A stretch of 64,000 bases of DNA from Peribacillus sp. ACCC06369 (GTDB lineage Bacteria; Bacillota; Bacilli; Bacillales; DSM-1321): positions 4,526,001 to 4,590,000 of the forward strand of contig NZ_JAUCEN010000002.1 in NCBI RefSeq assembly GCF_030348945.1, written 5' to 3'. The translations under genes and the position numbers were made by a program. Of this stretch, positions 8,622 through 16,282 are shown piece by piece. The notes under the pieces are model-generated. The model saw only the letters and a program-made list of their open reading frames with translations, ran no database searches and had not been told where the DNA came from. Every line of letters starts with the position of its first letter. Position 1 is the first letter of the stretch.

Positions 8622-8702
8622 AGCTAACCTGCCCCTTTAGTTCCATAAAGAAAAAGCTGCCTTAAAGACAGCTCCGAACTTAAGCTAAAGCACCTGTTAG
8701 TT
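8622..8702 (-). repeat. PHP site, intact
   Basis: Left box AGCTAACCTGCCCCTTTAGTT, hairpin AGCTGCC-TTAAA-GACAGCT, right box AGCTAAAGCACCTGTTAGTT. The right box supplies the stop codon of the 181-aa gene. Confidence 0.92.
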
Positions 8703-9242
8703 CATTATGGTTTTTACCTTTTTCCTTAGTTTTTCAATTTCTTCTATTATTAATTTTGGATATTCTTTAGGGGTTGTGTTCTTTGTATTTTTTTCAAACA
8801 CCTTGTTATCATTCAATGTATTCCAAAAGTGTGTTGCTCCATCTAAAATGGCCTCTAAGAATTCTTTTTTAGGTAATCTAGCTTGTGCAAACACCTCAAC
8901 AGGTTCCCAATCCCCAACAATGGAAAATTCCAATAAATTGCTGTTTATCGAGATTAACTTCATAAGATATGGATCGATACCATATGTTACTTCAACGTTC
9001 TCACCGTCTAAATATTTCTCTATTCCAACTATATAATCACTCCATAAATCTAACCCACTAGGAATATCATTTCCTACAACAATTTGATCATTAAATTGAA
9101 TCTTTATATGCATTTGAATATGCTCCGGAGTGAATTTTCGATGTTCAAAAATCCCTCTTAATTTTAAAGAATCATCCAAGGATATATAACTCTCTTCACC
9201 TGCACTGGTTTTAACTAGAAATGTACTTATTTTAAACATCAT
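8697..9242 (-). CDS. Hypothetical protein, cassette gene ending inside a PHP box
   Basis: 181-aa soluble protein that I do not recognise. No signal peptide or membrane segment. It has mixed alpha/beta character with a central IVGDWEPVEVFAQARLP and a charged C-terminal helix PKLIIEEIEKLRKKVKTIMN. The stop codon TAA is the one inside the box arm AACTAAC, so the 3' end of the gene overlaps the repeat by 6 bp. The size and acidic nature resemble immunity-type proteins found singly in accessory regions, but nothing specific supports that. Confidence 0.65.
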   Translation of the reverse strand: MMFKISTFLVKTSAGEESYISLDDSLKLRGIFEHRKFTPEHIQMHIKIQFNDQIVVGNDIPSGLDLWSDYIVGIEKYLDGENVEVTYGIDPYLMKLISINSNLLEFSIVGDWEPVEVFAQARLPKKEFLEAILDGATHFWNTLNDNKVFEKNTKNTTPKEYPKLIIEEIEKLRKKVKTIMN

Positions 9243-9255
9243 TAATCTCCAATCT

Positions 9256-9329
9256 TTAATGCCCCTTTAGTCCATAAGAAAAAGAGCTTCCAAAGCAACT
9301 CCCTTATTGATGTAAAGCACCTATTAGTT
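9256..9329 (-). repeat. PHP site, left box shortened
   Basis: AATGCCCCTTTAGTCC, linker ATAAGAAAAAG, hairpin GAGCTTCC..GCAACTC, right box AAAGCACCTATTAGTT. The first arm of the left box is lost. Confidence 0.85.
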
Positions 9330-9549
9330 CAACAAGGATTATAACAAAAAGGCGTTAATCCTCGTTGATAAACGCACAATAAGTGAAGGACTTTTTTATT
9401 TCCACCTTTATTAAAAAGCACTCCTCAATTTTGAATATGCTGTTCTTGCTCCCAACTTGGGTAAAATACTTTTACGCTTACGTTTAATTAATTGTTAAAT
9501 TGGGGAAATATAAATCTAATCGATGACTCGAAAACTAGGATGGATATTG

Positions 9550-10605
9550 ATGAGAATTACGGCTAAAAAAATAATGTATTACTTTATTAAATTAAGAGGT
9601 AGAATCTTTTTACCATTTGCCATTTTATACATATTAGTTGCTGCGTATGTTGCTTTTTCTATAGAGCCACAGACGTTCGAATCTTATTTAACCTCTGTTT
9701 ACTGGGTACTTACAACGCTTGCTACGGTTGGTTTTGGAGACTATGCACCGGTCACCGATCTTGGAAAAGCATTTACCATTGGTCTTTACATCACGGGTAT
9801 TGGGCTTGTTAGTCTTTTCATTGGAAAAATCATTAAATCTGTATATCTTATCGAAAAATTTAAAGTTGGTGGAAAAATGAAATATACAGGTAAAAATCAG
9901 ATCATTCTGATTGGCTGGAGCGATAAGTCAAAATCCGCCATCCAAGAAATTTTAAAATCTGATGAAATCATTGATATTGTAATCATTGATACCTTGGAAA
10001 AAGCTCCTATGATGGAAGAGCGTCTGTTTTATGTTCGTGGGGATGCTACCGATGAAGAAACATTACTCCGTGCAAACCTGCCTAGAGCAAAAGGCGTTAT
10101 CATTTTTGCTGACCAAATAACACAAGATAATTATGCTACAAAGGATCCGTTACTTGTCGATGGAAAGACATTATTAATTGCCACTGCCATAACATCCATT
10201 GAAGATAAAACGAATACATCTATTCATGTCACCGCCGAGGTAATCAATCAAAAGCATATTCGTTTATTCGAGCGTGTAAAAGTGGATGAGTTTATTCCTA
10301 CACAAGAGATGATCTCCCACGCAGCAGTAAGATCATTATTTTCTCATGGAGTCACCCACATGTATTCTGAACTTATGAGCACAAAGTATAAAGAAACCAT
10401 GTATGAGATTTCTAAACAAGATGAATGGAGAACCTATCGTGATGCGTTTATAGATCTTCTTGACAAAGGAGCCACACTGGTAGCAGATCGTGGTAATCTT
10501 ACCATTAACCAAAAATTAGATGAACGAATTCCTGATGATGCACAGCTTTTCGTTATTTGCGATAAAGAGACCATTTCCGAAATAAATTCAAATACATTAC
10601 GTTGA
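9550..10605 (+). CDS. Potassium channel with TrkA-N (RCK) domain
   Basis: Two-TM potassium channel fused to a cytoplasmic RCK domain. TM1 is about residues 20-38, the pore helix and selectivity filter read TLATVGFGDYAP, and TM2 follows (IGLYITGIGLVSLFIGKII). From about residue 105 a Rossmann-type TrkA-N domain begins (NQIILIGWSDKSKSAIQEIL, then VRGDATDEETLLRA), which binds nucleotide or Ca2+ and gates the pore. Overall layout resembles Bacillus YugO. I chose the ATG at 9550 because AGGATGG lies 6 nt upstream; the frame opens at 9523. It lies on the + strand, while its PHP neighbours keep the common orientation. Confidence 0.88.
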   Translation: MRITAKKIMYYFIKLRGRIFLPFAILYILVAAYVAFSIEPQTFESYLTSVYWVLTTLATVGFGDYAPVTDLGKAFTIGLYITGIGLVSLFIGKIIKSVYLIEKFKVGGKMKYTGKNQIILIGWSDKSKSAIQEILKSDEIIDIVIIDTLEKAPMMEERLFYVRGDATDEETLLRANLPRAKGVIIFADQITQDNYATKDPLLVDGKTLLIATAITSIEDKTNTSIHVTAEVINQKHIRLFERVKVDEFIPTQEMISHAAVRSLFSHGVTHMYSELMSTKYKETMYEISKQDEWRTYRDAFIDLLDKGATLVADRGNLTINQKLDERIPDDAQLFVICDKETISEINSNTLR

Positions 10606-10620
10606 AATCCGAAATCTTTA

Positions 10621-10645
10621 GGGATGCTATAATAGCATCCTTTAT
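10621..10645 (+). terminator. Rho-independent terminator of the channel gene
   Basis: GGATGCTATAATAGCATCC hairpin followed by TTTATTGATTTTT. Confidence 0.75.
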
Positions 10646-10660
10646 TGATTTTTCTTATTA

Positions 10661-10713
10661 AACTAAAAGGCTGCCGCAGCAACCCCTGGTAATGAAGTAA
10701 AGCACCTGTTATC
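10661..10713 (-). repeat. PHP site, left half deleted
   Basis: AACTAAAAGG joins the first arm directly to the hairpin GGCTGCCGCAGCAACC. The right box is AAAGCACCTGTTATCT with one arm decayed. Confidence 0.75.
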
Positions 10714-10762
10714 TGAAGAACCAACAACTATAAATACCTCGCTTGAATAAAGACTCTAGGGA

Positions 10763-11272
10763 TCAAAAAAACCAGCTAAAGAGAGTGTAAATTCCGATTA
10801 ATGTAAAGAAAATGATTAATATTAATATCGTGATACACCCAATAATAAATAACTTATCCTCCAATGTCTCATCAGGTTCTTCCGTCAATTTTTCATTAAC
10901 TTTATTTTGTATAGGAGAAATTTCCTGATCTTGCAGTCTTTTTATAATTTCACTATCTCCTTTAAATTTTAGAACTCTTGCTATTCTATTAGGATCGTTA
11001 CCCATAGATTTTTCGAACTGAAAACACGCATCTACCATTTCAGGTGTCTTATCCTTTTCTAGATACCAATATCGACCGGCCATCGAGGGATATTTTAATG
11101 CAAAATAGATATCCCCTAACTTTTTACGGAGTTCTAATTCATCTGGATAGGTGAAAATTAACCCGTGTATTCTATCTCTTGCTTTTCCTAAATCATTATT
11201 TTTAATGTCCTCTTCTATCTTCTTTATGGTTTTAACAGGTATTTTTTCTATATATACTCCTCCTTCATCCAT
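10763..11272 (-). CDS. DUF6584-like protein
   Basis: 169-aa protein with a helical, tetratricopeptide-like N-terminal region (GKARDRIHGLIFTYPDELEL, RKKLGDIYFALKYPSMAGRY, WYLEKDKTPEM, FEKSMGNDP) that I recognise as DUF6584, and a C-terminal membrane segment (FIIGCITILILIIFFTLIGI). Function unknown. The frame opens with ATG at 11272, but the best ribosome binding site, GAAGGAGGAG, sits inside it. The codon at proper spacing after that site is ATA, so the original start may have mutated and expression may be reduced. Confidence 0.75.
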   Translation of the reverse strand: MDEGGVYIEKIPVKTIKKIEEDIKNNDLGKARDRIHGLIFTYPDELELRKKLGDIYFALKYPSMAGRYWYLEKDKTPEMVDACFQFEKSMGNDPNRIARVLKFKGDSEIIKRLQDQEISPIQNKVNEKLTEEPDETLEDKLFIIGCITILILIIFFTLIGIYTLFSWFF

Positions 11273-11348
11273 TAACCTGACCCTATAGTTCCTGAAGAAA
11301 AAGATTGCTGTAGCAACCTTGCTTATTAAAAATAAGCACCCGTTAGTT
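11272..11348 (-). repeat. PHP site, divergent hairpin
   Basis: Left box TTAACCTGACCCTATAGTT, hairpin GATTGCTGTAGCAACC, right box ATAAGCACCCGTTAGTT. Confidence 0.85.
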
Positions 11349-11364
11349 CAACAAAAACCTTACC

Positions 11365-12156
11365 TCAAATCCACTCTTTTCCATATTCACGAATGAATTT
11401 AATATCGTTTTGATAATGTTCAAGATGCCCTTCATCTATCATCTTTTGAAAAGCAATGTCACCTTCACTGGCTTTTCTTGTAATTGTTTTACATAGCCCT
11501 TCCAATCGCAGCAATACCATTTCCAAAAAACCTTCTTCTACTCCCTCACCGTAAGAATCAAAAAACAATTTAACTCTTTGTTTTATACGGTTAGCGTGCT
11601 GCAAAGGATTATAATAAACTTTCTCACCAGTTTCAGAAAGATAAAATCTACTTAAGGGGACGCAAGTATAAAGAGTATAAGCTATGTCCCAAAGTCTTGG
11701 ACCAGGTCCAGCAACATCAAAATCAATAATACCTACTGGTCTTTTATGATTAAAAATAATGTTGTATCTGGCAAAGTCATTATGGCATAATACCTCCACT
11801 TTGTGTGGAGTATTATCTATCGGTTTCCAATCATCTGATAATGGAAAATCACTCACAGCATCATGATAAAGACAGAGCATCTTCGCTATTTCCCTTAAAG
11901 CATCATCAGACCACATGTATTCTTTTAAAGGATCATTACCAGCTTCTCCTTCAATAAAGGATAATATCTCTCTTCCTTTTTCATCAATACCTAAAAACTT
12001 TGGTGCATAACTGAAACCTTCGTTCTCCAAATGCTTTAATAGCTTATGAACCTTGGTACTGTCTGGCTTTAATTCTCGTCGCACAGTATCTCCTGATCGA
12101 TAAACGTTAGAAACATTCCCCCCTGTTAGCATTTCTTCGTTTTCATGGTTTGACAT
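11365..12156 (-). CDS. Aminoglycoside phosphotransferase-family kinase
   Basis: 263-aa APH/choline-kinase fold protein that would phosphorylate a small hydroxyl substrate with ATP. The catalytic loop is LCHNDFARYN (H125, D127, N132) and the metal-binding motif is IDFDVAG (D145, D147). The N-terminal lobe is short, with GGNVSNVYR as the nucleotide loop. The true substrate is unknown: this family includes antibiotic kinases as well as metabolic enzymes. Good ribosome binding site TTAGGGGG. Single-gene cassette between two PHP sites. Confidence 0.87.
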   Translation of the reverse strand: MSNHENEEMLTGGNVSNVYRSGDTVRRELKPDSTKVHKLLKHLENEGFSYAPKFLGIDEKGREILSFIEGEAGNDPLKEYMWSDDALREIAKMLCLYHDAVSDFPLSDDWKPIDNTPHKVEVLCHNDFARYNIIFNHKRPVGIIDFDVAGPGPRLWDIAYTLYTCVPLSRFYLSETGEKVYYNPLQHANRIKQRVKLFFDSYGEGVEEGFLEMVLLRLEGLCKTITRKASEGDIAFQKMIDEGHLEHYQNDIKFIREYGKEWI

Positions 12157-12212
12157 CTAAATATTCCCCCTAATCTACTTTCTATAAACCGTAAAACAAA
12201 TCCTGTTTGTTC

Positions 12213-12264
12213 AACTAACCTGCCCCTTTAGTGCCATAAGAAAAAGGCTGCCTCAGCAACCTTC
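12213..12264 (-). repeat. PHP site, right box lost
   Basis: Left box AACTAACCTGCCCCTTTAGTG, linker CCATAAGAAAAA and hairpin GGCTGCCTCAGCAACC. The right box is missing where the decayed membrane-protein gene begins. Confidence 0.85.
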
Positions 12265-12277
12265 TAAGCCTAAATTT

Positions 12278-12735
12278 TCATTGGTTCATGCTTTTTCTAC
12301 TATTATGTGACTCTTCAAACATCTTTAGAAATAAAAACCTAAACAAAAGTAAACCAAACAGTAATGAGTATAATACGTGGAATACTACATAAATGAAATT
12401 TGCACTATAAAAATAGTATTCAAATGAGAGTATATCCGTACTTAATGACATTATTAAGGCACCTAATAGTTCAATTCTAGTTGTTGATTCTTTTAAAGAG
12501 AAATCGACTTTATGTATGTTAAATATCTTTTTAAAATCAGAACCGGTTTTAGTACCTTTATAAAGACCTACTCTAATCCAGCAGCAATTATAAAGGGAAC
12601 AATTGACTCTATTTTATACATAAATACTAAGACATTAAATATGACAAGTCCAAAAATTATATTATATTTCATTCCTGCTCCACTTATTACCACATTTATG
12701 ACAGGCTGGCTATCTCCTTTTTTTATCTCTGCCAT
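12278..12735 (-). pseudogene. Small membrane protein, frameshifted
   Basis: Reading from the ATG at 12735 gives MAEIKKGDSQPVINVV, then a membrane segment NIIFGLVIFNVLVFMYKI and SIVPFIIAAG, followed by a stop. The next frame continues without a gap as IRVGLYKGTKTGSDFKKIF, then two hydrophobic segments (FIYVVFHVLYSLLFGLLLFRF) to the stop at 12278. A single-base deletion near 12572 explains this. The restored protein would be about 150 aa. The family is not recognised. The + strand ORF in this stretch is its shadow. Confidence 0.65.
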
Positions 12736-12766
12736 TATTTTAACATAAAATTACATTTTATTATGC

Positions 12767-12788
12767 AACAAACCTGCCACTTTAGTTG
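12767..12788 (-). repeat. Solo PHP left box
   Basis: AACAAACCTGCCACTTTAGTTG, joined directly to the interior of a decayed gene copy. Hairpin and right box are missing. Confidence 0.75.
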
Positions 12789-12797
12789 GCTGGCGCA

Positions 12798-12932
12798 TGA
12801 CTGGATACCTCATAAACGAAAAGAGTAGCAAACTGATATTTCTTTACGTTTAGCAAGTCCAACTCACCGGCAAAACAACCGCCAATATAAAAAATCACCT
12901 GAATATTCATCATCATTAATCGGTATCTCTGT
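12798..12932 (-). pseudogene. Fragment of a copy of the 138-aa cassette gene at 40.5 kb
   Basis: About 135 bp match the N-terminal third of the gene at 40525-40941 (region encoding YIGGCFAGDF and VYEVSS), with several substitutions. The 3' part of the gene is missing: the fragment is fused to a solo left box. Its 5' end resumes at 13741 after an 800-bp insertion. Confidence 0.8.
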
Positions 12933-12980
12933 ATGAATAATTACACTCCAGATAATTATGACCTTTTAGGTAACGACAAA

Positions 12981-13046
12981 GAGAGGGTACCCCAAGGGAG
13001 TGACCTCACTATTATGTGGGGCTCTAACCCTTGGGGATAACCTCTC
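12981..13046. repeat. Long inverted repeat
   Basis: Arms of about 18 bp (GAGAGGGTACCCCAAGGG and CCCTTGGGGATAACCTCTC) surround a 29-bp loop that itself contains short pairings. It follows the 43-aa gene and may terminate its transcription, although no strong T-run follows. The remainder of 12933-12980 shows nothing. Confidence 0.7.
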
Positions 13047-13060
13047 ATTCTTAAACAGTT

Positions 13061-13192
13061 TTACTTAGTTTCTGATTCATTTTTGCCCATACCATCAGCT
13101 AATTGTTCAAATGATTTGACCTTACCATGTGGATTCTGCGATTGTTTACGATCTTTCCATTGGCGTTCTTGTTGTTGCTTAGATTGAGTCAT
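13061..13192 (-). CDS. 43-aa hydrophilic protein
   Basis: Very polar small protein starting MTQSKQQQERQWKDRKQSQN, followed by PHGKVKSFEQLADGMGKNE. No cysteine, no hydrophobic segment. AAAGGAGC precedes the ATG. Composition and the adjacent SASP-like gene suggest a forespore or stress protein, but I cannot name the family. It lies inside the segment that splits the decayed cassette gene. Confidence 0.55.
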   Translation of the reverse strand: MTQSKQQQERQWKDRKQSQNPHGKVKSFEQLADGMGKNESETK

Positions 13193-13306
13193 CTAAATAA
13201 GCTCCTTTACATAAAGTTCAGTAAATAGTTTGAAGCATGATAAGCCTCCACCCTTTGTACTCGGTGCAGGCATCACTTATCAAGAGTCGAGTCTGGTAAG
13301 TATTAA

Positions 13307-13489
13307 TTAATGCATGCCTTTCCACTCACCTTGATTTTTAGATGCTTTTTCTTTTTTTGCTTTATTTTTATGTGCTTGATTAGCGTTTGCACTGCCAAAT
13401 TCTTTAGAGAATTCTGAATCAGTTTTGCTTGAATCAAATCCTTGCTTGTTCTTTTGGTCTGCATCATTTTTCTTTGTTCGTTTTGCCAT
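13307..13489 (-). CDS. Small Lys/Asn-rich protein, possible gamma-type SASP relative
   Basis: 60-aa hydrophilic protein starting MAKRTKKNDADQKNKQ. The central FSKEFGSANANQAHKNKAKK resembles the F-G-T-E-F-A-S-E-T-N-A-Q repeat of gamma-type small acid-soluble spore proteins, though only one unit is present and half is lysine-rich. Strong ribosome binding site GAAGGAGGGG. If the assignment is right it would be made in the forespore and degraded on germination as an amino-acid reserve. Assignment tentative. Confidence 0.6.
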   Translation of the reverse strand: MAKRTKKNDADQKNKQGFDSSKTDSEFSKEFGSANANQAHKNKAKKEKASKNQGEWKGMH

Positions 13490-13740
13490 GGATACCCCTC
13501 CTTCTTATCTTTAGTATGAGATCAGAAAGAAGAAATATACCCCGAATTAAAACCGATAATAACATGAATCCGTCAAGTAATTCGGGTAAAAAAACAAAGT
13601 GAATAATAAGTTCCAGTTCGGTTATTTTATAAGTTATATACCAACAATGTTGCCGTTTTTACATAAGATGTTTGAAATTAACTTAACTCCAGAATAATCG
13701 GATACATGATGTTCAAGACGTTAGCAGGAGTGGGCCATAT
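13490..13740. other. Intergenic, upstream of the SASP-like gene
   Basis: Upstream region of the SASP-like gene and right end of the segment inserted into the decayed cassette gene. ACTCCAGA(A)TAAT occurs at both ends of the insertion (about 12951 and 13686), a possible trace of the joining event. No gene seen. Confidence 0.4.
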
Positions 13741-13785
13741 CAATATAGGAAGCCAAACTCATTTCCACTCACTCCTTGTTATTCC
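13741..13785 (-). pseudogene. 5' end of the decayed cassette gene copy
   Basis: CAATATAGGAAGCCAAACTC and the following start and Shine-Dalgarno region match the 5' end of the gene at 40.5 kb almost exactly. This is the other side of the 800-bp insertion. Confidence 0.8.
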
Positions 13786-13791
13786 TTTTTG

Positions 13792-13809
13792 AACTACGCA
13801 CCCGTTAGC
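13792..13809 (-). repeat. Solo PHP right box
   Basis: AACTACGCACCCGTTAGCC, at the same distance from the decayed gene start as the intact right box at 40.97 kb. Confidence 0.7.
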
Positions 13810-14183
13810 CATCCATGAAGCGCAAAAATCAGCTCTTCACCACAGAGAATGAAAATTGGTCTCTATGTCGATAATGTTTTAATGGCTGGCGAAGAAGGTC
13901 GTTCCAACTATGGTGCCTTTGAGCCCATCCGTTAGTCTGACTCCGACGACCACGGTGTACCACCGACTGTCGCGCCCTTTATGGGTAGCACTCATGGGAG
14001 ATTAATCCTTTTTTGGTCGTCGCGCTAGCCTCTACCTAATTTAAGTATGATTGGAGGTTTTTGTTTAACGATTTACCAAACTCAATCAGATCACTCATAA
14101 GGCTCAGCCTTTTTTAAAAAGCGTTTTTACTGGGTCTATTTTGTTGTGGTTTTTTCTAGATTTTGTGCTTTTTTAATTTTCAT
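13810..14183. other. Intergenic, no clear gene
   Basis: Contains an ATG followed by 28 codons (MKIGLYVDNVLMAGEEGRSN and a few more) and a possible hairpin formed by CGACGACCA (about 13955) and TGGTCGTCG (about 14012). Locally more GC-rich than its surroundings, so it may be a remnant of a transferred element. I cannot assign it. Confidence 0.35.
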
Positions 14184-14248
14184 GGGAGTTGCATAAGAAA
14201 AAGAGCTGCCAAAGCAACTCCCTTATTGAAGTAAAGCACCTGTTAGTT
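14184..14248 (-). repeat. PHP site, left box lost
   Basis: GGGAGTTGCATAAGAAAAAG leads into the hairpin GAGCTGCC..GCAACTC and the right box AAAGCACCTGTTAGTT. Confidence 0.85.
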
Positions 14249-14329
14249 TAAAAATCTGTTTTAGAAAAGACTTTTCATCTTCTTTAATTCCATGACCAAT
14301 TATTGAACTGTTATTACCTTTCCTTAAAC

Positions 14330-14357
14330 GAGAACACTGCTATTAACAGTGTTCTCA
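14330..14357 (-). terminator. Rho-independent terminator
   Basis: GAGAACACTG/CAGTGTTCTC stem, 7-nt loop, behind the SRPBCC gene. T-run weak. Confidence 0.7.
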
Positions 14358-14385
14358 TTGTTCTTTTGTTCGTCATCGACCTATA

Positions 14386-14883
14386 TCAGTTTTCTGAAAT
14401 ATTAGAGAGGTAATCAGCCAGTTGAACGAAGGTTCCTGAAAAGCCCTCCTGAAGCATTTCTTCCGACTCCTCGTATGTTTTCATTTCCTCCTCAGTTGGG
14501 GATACAGGTGTCCCAATCATCGTAAGTATTGTTTTACCTTCATGCTCAGTGAATGTAAAAGTATTGAGAGTTTCCAAAGGCCAGTTGTCGTTAAAAGGAG
14601 CACGTACGATGTTACCCTTTTCATCAGAAAAGAAAGAGGTGTAAACGAGTTTCTCTGGAGCATTTACTTCATGATAAACAAATTTGACCCACATTACATG
14701 ACCGTCAGGAGATGTCTGGCTGTAATGGAAGACACCATCCTTGCGAAGATCGAACTTAGAAATATCAAAAGCCCATCCTTTAGGGACCCACCAGTTCTGC
14801 AGATGTTCTGATTCGGTAAATGCCTTAAATACAAGCTCACGAGGAGCATTGAAACTACGGGTGATTTCGGTTTTTGGAAACAT
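14386..14883 (-). CDS. SRPBCC (AHSA1-like) domain protein
   Basis: 165-aa member of the AHSA1/CalC branch of the START fold. Visible blocks: ITRSFNAPRELVFKAFTESE, LQNWWVPKGW (ligand-cavity entry), GGxxxY-type strand near residue 50 and the C-terminal LQEGFSGTFVQLADYL. It follows a truncated ArsR regulator with a short gap, the standard pair for this family. Because the regulator has lost its N-terminus, the gene is probably no longer controlled by it and may lack its original promoter. Confidence 0.88.
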   Translation of the reverse strand: MFPKTEITRSFNAPRELVFKAFTESEHLQNWWVPKGWAFDISKFDLRKDGVFHYSQTSPDGHVMWVKFVYHEVNAPEKLVYTSFFSDEKGNIVRAPFNDNWPLETLNTFTFTEHEGKTILTMIGTPVSPTEEEMKTYEESEEMLQEGFSGTFVQLADYLSNISEN

Positions 14884-14896
14884 TTTATTCCTCCAA

Positions 14897-15114
14897 TTAT
14901 TGTTTTTTATTTTGTAGCTCCTTCAGATAAAGTTCCAAGCTGTCGAGTTTTTCTTCCCATATTTCACGATACTGTTCCAACCAAATGTTTAATGCCTTAA
15001 AGGGTTCTGGACAAAGCTTATAAATTCGACGATTTGCTTCCGCATAAAATTCCACCACTCCTGATTTATAAAGCACACTTAGATGTTTAGATGCCAATGG
15101 CTGGCGAATCTGAA
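14897..15114 (-). pseudogene. ArsR regulator truncated at a PHP box
   Basis: Only the recognition helix onward remains: RQPLASKHLSVLYKSGVVEF, RRIYKLCPEPFKALN and the C-terminal coiled segment. The normal N-terminal 35-40 residues are missing. At 15115 the coding sequence runs straight into the PHP right box, which is translated as SNGC in the open frame starting at 15145. The junction shows that the gene was cut by a recombination or deletion ending in the box. Confidence 0.85.
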
Positions 15115-15128
15115 GGCACCCGTTACTT
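15115..15128 (-). repeat. PHP right box fragment
   Basis: GGCACCCGTTACTT; spacer and one arm. It marks the junction between the truncated ArsR gene and the next cassette, and contributes to the stop codon of the DUF6366-like gene. Confidence 0.75.
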
Positions 15129-15317
15129 AAAGAAGAGTGATACAAGAATAAAGCCGATTATGATTACAAGAATAAGAATTCCCGTATCTTTCCAACCTAA
15201 GCTACCAACTAAATCAGCAAGACCTCCACCGTGAACGCTGCTAGAAGGATTTCTTTTTAATTCTTCTTGTCTTAATTTTTCTCTTCTTCTTTCAGGAGTT
15301 TCTTTATCTTCACTCAT
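15123..15317 (-). CDS. DUF6366-like small membrane protein
   Basis: 64-aa protein with a charged N-terminus (DKETPERRREKLRQEELKRN), the segment GGGLADLVGSLGWKDTGILI and one C-terminal membrane segment (ILVIIIGFILVSLFF). I recognise this as the DUF6366 type found in Bacillaceae, function unknown. AGGGGGTG precedes the start. The end of the gene overlaps the box fragment. Confidence 0.8.
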   Translation of the reverse strand: MSEDKETPERRREKLRQEELKRNPSSSVHGGGLADLVGSLGWKDTGILILVIIIGFILVSLFFK

Positions 15318-15387
15318 TGGAACACCCCCTGTAAATTAAATAACCATTCCTTTTAAATTTTACCACAAATAACCATTATCCTTTTTC

Positions 15388-15467
15388 AACTATCCTGCCC
15401 CGATAGTTCCACAAGAAAAAGAGCTACAGAAGCAACTCCCTTATCGAAGTAAAAAACCTATTAATTC
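15388..15467 (-). repeat. PHP site, mutated right box
   Basis: Left box AACTATCCTGCCCCGATAGTT, hairpin GAGCTACAGAAGCAACTC, right box AAAAAACCTATTAATT. Confidence 0.85.
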
Positions 15468-15536
15468 AATAGCTACTTACAATATTTGATATTGCTTCTT
15501 AATATACTGGGTCCCTATTTTTCAGTCTTTAATTAG

Positions 15537-15624
15537 AAAGACGCACCTGCGCTCCGATCTTCAGCTAACGCACCCGTTAGTACATTAACAAAGCTTACCA
15601 CTATGGTTGATGGGGCGTCTTTTT
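15537..15624 (-). terminator. Terminator with a PHP fragment in its loop
   Basis: AAAGACGC and GGCGTCTTTTT form the stem of the terminator of the second lipoprotein gene. The loop of about 70 nt contains a PHP right half (15551-15582). The first lipoprotein gene has the same type of terminator with a short loop, so the repeat fragment appears to have been inserted. Confidence 0.6.
15551..15582 (-). repeat. PHP right half in a terminator loop
   Basis: GCTCCGATCTTC followed by AGCTAACGCACCCGTTAGTA: second hairpin arm plus complete right box. Confidence 0.85.
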
Positions 15625-15633
15625 ATTTTGGTT

Positions 15634-16137
15634 TTATTCTCCCCGTACATATTCAGGATTAAATTCGAATGGCATTATATCTGTTTCTTTGTAGGTCGCG
15701 GGTTTTTCATTTGGCATCGTTATAGTTATTTCATTTCTTTCTTTGTTCATCTCTAATGTTAGAAAAGAAGTCTTATTAGAATCCTCACTATAAATTATAG
15801 CAGTTAGCTTATTTCCCGTTGATTCCGTTAACTGTAAATGCTTTACAACTTTCTCTTTTCCCTTTTTCGGGATTTTTTGCAGTACATACTTGCCAGCACC
15901 TTTAATGTCACTGCTGCCGTGGATCATTATATAAAATTCATCATTTGTCCAACCTCCAGACATATGATACTTTGGTGAATTGAAAGAAGACTCTTTGTTC
16001 TGTTGTGTAGAATCTTTAACAACTTTTTGTTTGGGTGCCTCTTCTTTTTCATAATTTACTAGTTCTTGTTCGTTGTCACAAGCAGCAAGACTTCCTAAAG
16101 CCAAGAGTCCTACGGTGAATTTTTTAAAATTGAACAA
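15634..16137 (-). CDS. Putative lipoprotein
   Basis: 167-aa secreted lipoprotein. It starts with TTG at 16137 after AGGAGGACATACC. The signal peptide FKKFTVGLLALGSLAACDNE has the lipobox LAAC, so the mature chain begins at that cysteine and is anchored outside the membrane. The mature domain is beta-rich and acidic (PKYHMSGGWTNDEFYIMIHG, VLQKIPKKGKEKVVKHLQLT, FEFNPEYVRGE). Function unknown. A paralogue with a broken signal peptide lies at 4.6 kb. It is bounded by a PHP half inside its terminator and by the intron-bearing PHP site upstream. Confidence 0.8.
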   Translation of the reverse strand: MFNFKKFTVGLLALGSLAACDNEQELVNYEKEEAPKQKVVKDSTQQNKESSFNSPKYHMSGGWTNDEFYIMIHGSSDIKGAGKYVLQKIPKKGKEKVVKHLQLTESTGNKLTAIIYSEDSNKTSFLTLEMNKERNEITITMPNEKPATYKETDIMPFEFNPEYVRGE

Positions 16138-16254
16138 AGGTATGTCCTCCTAAAAGATGAATGTAAATTTCGAACCATTAAATTATCCACCCTAACATTG
16201 AGTGTTGAAGACAATAACCTAAATATAATACCATAATAATCCAATTACTTATAT

Positions 16255-16282
16255 AACTAACCTGTCCCGATAGTTACATAAA
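16255..16282 (-). repeat. PHP site, left half, interrupted by intron 1
   Basis: Left box AACTAACCTGTCCCGATAGTT plus ACATAAA. The site continues at 18171 after the intron. Confidence 0.92.

Noticed and set aside
12512..12748. + strand ORF of 78 codons
   Set aside because: Shadow of the frameshifted minus-strand membrane gene; no ribosome binding site.
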